A stretch of DNA of 40,760 nucleotides from Clostridia bacterium. GTDB taxonomy: Bacteria > Bacillota > Clostridia > Christensenellales > DTU072. Positions 36,832 to 40,760 of this stretch are shown here, piece by piece (the first letter of the stretch is position 1; each line of letters begins with the position of its first letter). The notes beneath the pieces were generated by a model that was given only the letters and a program-made list of their open reading frames with translations, made no database searches and had not been told where the DNA came from. The stretch is taken from NCBI GenBank assembly GCA_017476265.1, contig JAFVAC010000009.1:1-40760 (forward strand), in the 5' to 3' direction. Made by a program: the position numbers and the translations under genes.

Positions 36832-36988
36832 TTCTCGCATTTTTATGGAAGCGGCTCCTTCGACGTATGGTCGATGGAGCCGAATAATTTATTATCCATA
36901 ATGCAGTTTTACCAAAACTGCAATTCATGATATCTTCCGATATCAATTCATGGCGACAGCCAATTCATGCGAGGAACTCGCAATTTAT
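36832..36988 (+). repeat. Composite hairpin element, copy 2
   Basis: Direct repeat of 32943-33120: CTCGCATTTTTATGG, a GCGGCTCC...GGAGCCG stem, TATCCATAATGCAG, then the hairpins GCAGTTTT/AAAACTGC, TGATATC/GATATCA, a shortened TGGCGACAGCCA, and TGCGAG/CTCGCA with ATTCAT linkers. It lies between the convergent lipoprotein and glyS genes. Confidence 0.85.
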
Positions 36989-37021
36989 GGGCTGTTTAAG
37001 CCCCTTTGTCTTTGGAAAGGC

Positions 37022-38407
37022 TCAGTATGCCAGTTTTTCGTCGAGGAACTTTTCCAGTTCGTCGATCGGCAGGCGGATCTGCTCCATCGTGTCGCGGTCG
37101 CGGACGGTCACGGTCTCGTCTTCGAGAGTGTCGAAGTCCACGGTCACGCAGTACGGCGTACCCACTTCGTCCTGACGGCGGTACCGCTTGCCGATGCTAC
37201 CCGCTTCGTCATAGGCGCAGAGATATTTTTTGGACAGTTTTCTGTACAGTTCGGTCGCCTTTTCGGACAGCTTCTTTTGCAGGGGCAGGACGGCGACTTT
37301 GTAGGGGGCGATGGTCGGATGGAAGTGCATCACCACGCGGACGTCCCCGCCTTCCAGTTCTTGCTCTTCATAGGCGTTGCAAAGCAGTGCCAGAACCATA
37401 CGCTCTACGCCCAAAGAGGGCTCGATGACGTAGGGGACGTACTTCTCTCCGGTGACCGGATCGGTGTATTCCAAGGACTTGTTGCTGACTTTCATGTGCG
37501 CGTTGAGGTCGTAGTCGGTACGATCGGCTATGCCCCACAGTTCTCCCCAGCCGAAGGGGAACTTGAACTCGAAGTCGGTCGTCGCGTTGCTGTAAAAGGA
37601 CAGCTCTTCCGGGTCGTGGTCGCGGAGTTTGAGGTTCTCTTCCTTGATCCCCAAGCCGAGGAGCCAGTCTTTGCAGAACTGCTTCCAGTAGGCGAACCAC
37701 TCGAGGTCGGTGTGCGGCTTGCAGAAAAATTCCAGCTCCATCTGCTCGAACTCTCTCACGCGGAAGATAAAGTTCCCGGGGGTGATCTCGTTGCGGAAGG
37801 ACTTCCCGATCTGTCCGATGCCGAAGGGCACTTTGCTTCTCGTCGTCCTCTGGACGTTTAAGAAGTTGACGAAGATCCCTTGCGCCGTCTCCGGGCGCAG
37901 ATACAGGGTGGATACGGTGTCTTCGGTCACGCCCTGGAAGGTCTTGAACATCAGATTGAATTGTCTCACGCCCGTGAAGTCGGAGTTTCCGCAGACGGGA
38001 CACTTGACCTTATTTACGGTGATGAAGTCCTCCATCTGCTTGTTCGACCAGCCGGCGATGGTCAGATCGAGGTTATTTTTTGCAATATAGTCTTCGATGA
38101 GGTTGTCGGCGCGATGGCGGGACTTGCACGCCTTGCAGTCCATCAAGGGGTCGGAAAAGCCTCCCACATGACCGCTCGCCACCCACACGTTCGGGTTCAT
38201 CAGGATCGCGCTGTCCAGTCCGACGTTATATTCGTTTTCTTGGACGAACTTCTTCCACCAAGCTTTTTTGACGTTGTTTTTCAGCTCTACGCCGAGGGGA
38301 CCGTAGTCCCAAGTGTTCGCCAGTCCGCCGTAGATCTCGCTCCCGGGGAAGACGAAGCCGCGACCTTTACACAGGGCGACCAGTTTGTCCATCGTTAAGT
38401 TTGCCAT
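37022..38407 (-). CDS. glyS: Glycyl-tRNA synthetase (dimeric, class II)
   Basis: The 461-residue enzyme charges tRNA-Gly. It is the single-chain alpha2 type, not the GlyQ/GlyS tetramer. Visible features are [26 protein letters not shown] near the N-terminus, a Cys cluster ([12 protein letters not shown] and [10 protein letters not shown]), motif 2 ([25 protein letters not shown]) and motif 3 ([14 protein letters not shown]), with the anticodon-binding domain at the C-terminus. GGAGA before the ATG supports the start. The leader is about 65 nt and contains a nested hairpin rather than a T-box. Confidence 0.97.
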   Translation of the reverse strand: MANLTMDKLVALCKGRGFVFPGSEIYGGLANTWDYGPLGVELKNNVKKAWWKKFVQENEYNVGLDSAILMNPNVWVASGHVGGFSDPLMDCKACKSRHRADNLIEDYIAKNNLDLTIAGWSNKQMEDFITVNKVKCPVCGNSDFTGVRQFNLMFKTFQGVTEDTVSTLYLRPETAQGIFVNFLNVQRTTRSKVPFGIGQIGKSFRNEITPGNFIFRVREFEQMELEFFCKPHTDLEWFAYWKQFCKDWLLGLGIKEENLKLRDHDPEELSFYSNATTDFEFKFPFGWGELWGIADRTDYDLNAHMKVSNKSLEYTDPVTGEKYVPYVIEPSLGVERMVLALLCNAYEEQELEGGDVRVVMHFHPTIAPYKVAVLPLQKKLSEKATELYRKLSKKYLCAYDEAGSIGKRYRRQDEVGTPYCVTVDFDTLEDETVTVRDRDTMEQIRLPIDELEKFLDEKLAY

Positions 38408-38473
38408 ACGTTCTCCGTTTCGGTCCGAAGAGTTTTCGGGGACCTTTCCCCGCTTCGGAGCCGTTTTCGATAC
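38408..38473 (-). promoter_or_regulatory. Structured 5' leader of glyS
   Basis: On the minus strand the short leader contains GG(C)TCCGAAG pairing with CTTCGGACC, enclosing an inner hairpin GGGG-AAAGG-TCCCC. It is too short for a T-box and has no specifier loop that could be identified. A regulatory role is possible but unproven. Confidence 0.4.
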
Positions 38474-38478
38474 TCAAT

Positions 38479-38507
38479 ATGATATAAAAATTCACGCAAA
38501 AAGTCAA
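38479..38507 (-). promoter_or_regulatory. Promoter of glyS
   Basis: Minus strand: TTGACT (38502-38507), 17-bp spacer, TATCAT (38479-38484). Confidence 0.75.
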
Positions 38508-38511
38508 CCGT

Positions 38512-38540
38512 TCATAAATTGAATTGCAGACTAATACAAT
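38512..38540 (+). promoter_or_regulatory. Sigma-E-like promoter of the deacetylase gene
   Basis: TCATAAAT (38512-38519), 13-bp spacer, AATACAAT (38533-38540), in the same spacing as the ylbJ promoter but with a weaker -35. The ATG at 38548 follows the -10 box by 7 nt. Confidence 0.4.
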
Positions 38541-38547
38541 GATTGGT

Positions 38548-39252
38548 ATGAAAAAGTACACCGTCTTCGTCCACGTCGTCAGCAATCTGGTCATCATAGC
38601 CCTGCTCTTCGGGCTCTATCTTGCTTGCGCCCCCCGGTCGAACGCCGTCTCGGCGTCCGCGCCGATTTATAAGGGCAACGCCGACGAAAAGCGCGTCGCA
38701 CTCATGATCAACGTCTACGAGGGGACGGAGTACGTCGAGGGGATGATGGACGTATTGGACCGCTTCGGAGAGACGGCGACCTTCTTTGTCGGCGGGGTTT
38801 GGGCGGAAAAGAACGTCGAACTCGTCAAGCGCATTCGCCTGTCATTCGATATCGGAAATCACGGCTATCTACATAAGGATCACGCCGCTCTCAGTTATGC
38901 GCAGAACAAGGCGGAGATAGAACTCTGCGACAAGTTGGTCTACGCCGCCACGGGCAAAAAGATGAACCTCTTCGCTCCGCCGTCGGGCAGTATGGGGGAG
39001 GAGATGAAAAAAGTCTGCTCCGACCTCGGCTACAAGATCATCATGTGGTCGAAAGACACCATCGACTGGCGGGATAAGGACGAGGACAAAGTCTACCTAC
39101 GAGCGACGACGGACGTAAAAAGCGGCGACTTCATCCTGATGCACCCCACCGCGCATACCTTGCGGGCTCTTCCCGAGATCCTGCGCACCTTGCGACAAAA
39201 CGGCTTCGTCACCGCAACCGTGTCCGAACTCGTCGGCGTCCGCTTGGTCTGA
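38548..39252 (+). CDS. Divergent polysaccharide deacetylase-family (CE4) protein
   Basis: The 234-residue protein has an N-terminal membrane helix or signal (VFVHVVSNLVIIALLFGLYLACA) and a CE4/NodB fold. Motif 2 is present as NHGYLHKDH (two His) and the late motifs as SKDTIDWR and FILMHPTAHT. Motif 1, normally TFDDG, reads MINVYEG, so the catalytic Asp and first metal ligand are missing. This matches a known clostridial subgroup with altered motif 1 and suggests a non-catalytic or changed activity. The start is ATG 38548; no ribosome binding site fits it or ATG 38539. A sigma-E-like promoter upstream hints at a sporulation role. Confidence 0.82.
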   Translation: MKKYTVFVHVVSNLVIIALLFGLYLACAPRSNAVSASAPIYKGNADEKRVALMINVYEGTEYVEGMMDVLDRFGETATFFVGGVWAEKNVELVKRIRLSFDIGNHGYLHKDHAALSYAQNKAEIELCDKLVYAATGKKMNLFAPPSGSMGEEMKKVCSDLGYKIIMWSKDTIDWRDKDEDKVYLRATTDVKSGDFILMHPTAHTLRALPEILRTLRQNGFVTATVSELVGVRLV

Positions 39253-39346
39253 ACATTGTCGTCCGCGACAATCCGCTCTAAAGATCGCGGCTTTCGCCAA
39301 AGCGGTTAATTGCGAATTATGCATTTTCATCATTCTACGACGACCG

Positions 39347-39420
39347 TCATCCTGACCGAGCGTAGCCCTCTCGTCATCCTGACCGAGCGTAGCGAGTGGA
39401 AGGATCCCGGAGATGTTTCA
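39347..39420 (+). repeat. Tandem pair of the dispersed GTCATCCTGACCGAGCG motif
   Basis: GTCATCCTGACCGAGCGTAG occurs twice (39348 and 39374), the second running into GAGTGGAAGGATCCCGGAGATGTTTC. Related sequences are at 12726, 24182 and 24400. It abuts the end of the 220-bp element copy B. Confidence 0.75.
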
Positions 39421-39422
39421 GT

Positions 39423-39642
39423 CCGCCACTCGTAGTTTCCAATTCATTGTTCGTTTTTTGTCTATGCGTATATGTCAATACGGTTTTGGGTTTTTGGTTA
39501 CCCTCGCATTCGCACTTTGCGATACCATATCGAATTTTATCCACGCGTATAGAGTAATACGGGTTTTAGGTTCGATCTTCCCTCATCAGATTTGCCGGTG
39601 GCAAATTTGCAGTTTGCCCTTTGGGCAAATTGCAACATGACG
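39423..39642 (-). repeat. 220-bp dispersed element, copy B (inverted partner of 24182-24401)
   Basis: Read on the minus strand it begins CGTCATGTTG and follows copy A through the near-identical core to CGAGTGGCG. Few differences are seen in the central ~150 bp. Confidence 0.85.
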
Positions 39643-39645
39643 ATA

Positions 39646-39699
39646 GTGCCCCTGCCGAACTTTTGCGTTCCTTTCTTGCGCGTAAAGATTGGAACGTAA
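39646..39699 (+). repeat. Direct repeat of 24681-24736
   Basis: Starts GTGCCCCTGCCGAACTTTTG and continues with an imperfect GTTCC(C)TTTCTTG hairpin, in the same orientation as the earlier copy. A further hairpin, AAAGGGGAT/ATCCCCTTT (39746-39768), follows. No gene is seen in 39253-39904. Confidence 0.8.
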
Positions 39700-39840
39700 A
39701 AACCTCTATTCAACAAGCGGTAAAATTATGAGGAAGGGGGTTGAAAGGGGATTTGAAGATCCCCTTTTGCTTTACTCCGCTGTTTTATTGTGTTTTCGTG
39801 AGGAAAAATTCCTTCTTCTCTATACTTCGAACGTGGGCTA

Positions 39841-39849
39841 TGGTATACT
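39841..39849 (+). promoter_or_regulatory. Extended -10 promoter of the alpha-galactosidase gene
   Basis: TGGTATACT (39841-39849) is an extended -10 element; no good -35 is seen at the right distance. The leader to ATG 39905 is about 48 nt. Confidence 0.5.
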
Positions 39850-39904
39850 GATTATGTTCAATGTCGCTAAAGAACGCGGCGATAAAAATTTTGAGGTGAT
39901 ACCT

Positions 39905-40760
39905 ATGATAGTGTACGACGAAGGGAAAAAAATTTTTCATTTGACCAACGGCTCCGTCTCTTATATGGTCTACGTTAATGACGCGGGGTACTTGGAGACC
40001 TTGTACTTCGGCAAGGCGTTGCGGGAGATATTCGATCCGTCCGCGCTGCGCCGATCGGCGGAGTGGCATGACTCGTCCTTTTATTACGACGAGACGGAGG
40101 GGAAAGAGCATAAGTATTCCGACGGATATAAAAACAACAGCGCTCCGCTGGAGGTCGGTACTCACGGTTTTTCCGACAAGCGTCGCGCGCCCGTCGTCGT
40201 GAATCGGTCGGACGGCTCTACGCAGACGGATTTTCGGTACGTCGCGCATCGGATCTATCACGGGATCGACCCGATAGAGGGACTGCCGCACGTAAGAAAC
40301 GGTGAGTTCGATACGGTGGAGTTCGTACTCAAAGAGTCTTCGTCGGAAGTGTATCTGCACCACTATCTTTCCTTGTCCGCCGATAAGGACCTCGTCGTCA
40401 AGTCCTTCCGGATAGAAAACGACTCCGACGCCCCGATCAAAGTCCTCCGCGCCGAGAGTATGCAGCTCGATCTGCCGAAAACGGGCTATCGTCTTGCGCA
40501 CTTCCACGGACGGTGGCAAAACGAGCGCAACTTTTCCATTGAGCCGCTTACCGACGGCATTAAAGAGATCTCCTCCAACTTCGGACGTAGCTCGCACGAA
40601 GAGAACCCGTTTTTGTATCTCTTAGGCAAGGACGCCTGCGACGACTACGGAGAGGTCATCGGGTTCAATCTTGTCTACAGCGGCAATTTCCTCTTCCGCG
40701 CCCAAGTCACGTCTTACGGCGGCACCCACATAAACTACGGCATCAACGACGAGGACTTCA
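39905..40760 (+). CDS. GH36 alpha-galactosidase, N-terminal part (partial)
   Basis: The frame opens at ATG 39905 (GAGGTG 7 nt upstream) and runs off the window, giving 285 residues. They form the N-terminal beta-supersandwich domain of GH36 alpha-galactosidases: YFGKALREI early, then AHFHGRWQNERNFSIEPL, SSNFGRSSHEENPFLYLLG and GEVIGFNLVYSGNFLFRAQV, all typical. The catalytic TIM barrel with its two Asp lies beyond the edge. The enzyme would remove terminal alpha-galactose from raffinose-family sugars or melibiose. No signal peptide, so it is likely cytoplasmic. Confidence 0.93.
   Translation, partial: MIVYDEGKKIFHLTNGSVSYMVYVNDAGYLETLYFGKALREIFDPSALRRSAEWHDSSFYYDETEGKEHKYSDGYKNNSAPLEVGTHGFSDKRRAPVVVNRSDGSTQTDFRYVAHRIYHGIDPIEGLPHVRNGEFDTVEFVLKESSSEVYLHHYLSLSADKDLVVKSFRIENDSDAPIKVLRAESMQLDLPKTGYRLAHFHGRWQNERNFSIEPLTDGIKEISSNFGRSSHEENPFLYLLGKDACDDYGEVIGFNLVYSGNFLFRAQVTSYGGTHINYGINDEDF

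Noticed and set aside
36762..36988. CRISPR array
   Set aside because: Repeats are 6-7 nt linkers around self-complementary units, not 24-40 nt repeats with unique spacers, and no cas genes are present.
38408..38507. T-box riboswitch before glyS
   Set aside because: The distance from the -10 box to the ATG leaves only about 65 nt, with no T-box sequence or terminator.

Overview
The window looks like chromosomal DNA from an uncultured, probably gut-associated member of the Bacillota (class Clostridia). The evidence is indirect: sigma-A promoters of TTGACA/TATAAT type, strong AGGAGG ribosome binding sites, a ywlC-rpiB-upp-ATPase gene order known from Firmicutes, YlbJ-type and M23 (SpoIIQ-like) sporulation proteins, and a BspA-type leucine-rich repeat protein. 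Base composition is roughly even to moderately GC-rich. No species can be named from the sequence alone, and no tRNA, rRNA or CRISPR array was seen.

Layout. 1-2216: the end of a leucine-rich repeat surface protein and a large lipoprotein. 2236-4419: tsaC/ywlC, rpiB and upp. 4608-13404: a complete V/A-type ATPase operon in the Enterococcus hirae order ntpF-I-K-E-C-G-A-B-D, interrupted between ntpB and ntpD by a block of small hairpins. 13470-14207 (minus): an RluA-family pseudouridine synthase. 14342-20320: an F-type ATP synthase operon, atpB-E-F-A-G-D-C. 20372-24061: an aconitase-family hydratase, an RsmD-CoaD fusion protein and a coiled-coil protein. 24062-25043: a repeat-rich spacer ending in a predicted manganese riboswitch, followed by a CaCA-family cation exchanger. 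26180-28796: an XRE repressor with a divergent operator-rich promoter and a 58-residue peptide gene, an AAA_14/DUF4143 ATPase and a DUF1858 protein. 28927-32315: an M23 peptidase, YlbJ, and a 12-TM LuxR-type regulator. 32439-32924: an internally deleted IS30-family element. 33212-36704: an AEC transporter, an unknown protein, a Crp-type regulator and a lipoprotein. 37022-40760: glyS, a divergent polysaccharide deacetylase, another repeat block, and the start of a GH36 alpha-galactosidase.

The most unusual gene is atpA. The operon has no separate delta (atpH) gene. Instead the alpha subunit carries about 75 extra N-terminal residues that read as the C-terminal domain of delta/OSCP, so the alpha P-loop is displaced by exactly 76 residues relative to E. 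coli alpha. The helical N-terminal domain of delta is not encoded anywhere in the operon. Because F1 has three alpha subunits, this predicts three delta-like domains per enzyme facing one peripheral stalk. The cell also has a V-type ATPase next door whose proteolipid keeps the full set of sodium ligands, while the F-type c subunit has lost the helix-1 glutamine, which suggests a division of labour between the two machines.

Other themes are a second domain fusion (RsmD-CoaD); intergenic arrays of small hairpins whose stems vary but whose linkers (RTGARWT) stay constant; a 220-bp element present as an inverted pair about 15 kb apart; and a recurring promoter geometry in which the ATG lies only 7-9 nt after the -10 box, suggesting leaderless transcripts, including two genes with sigma-E-like promoters.
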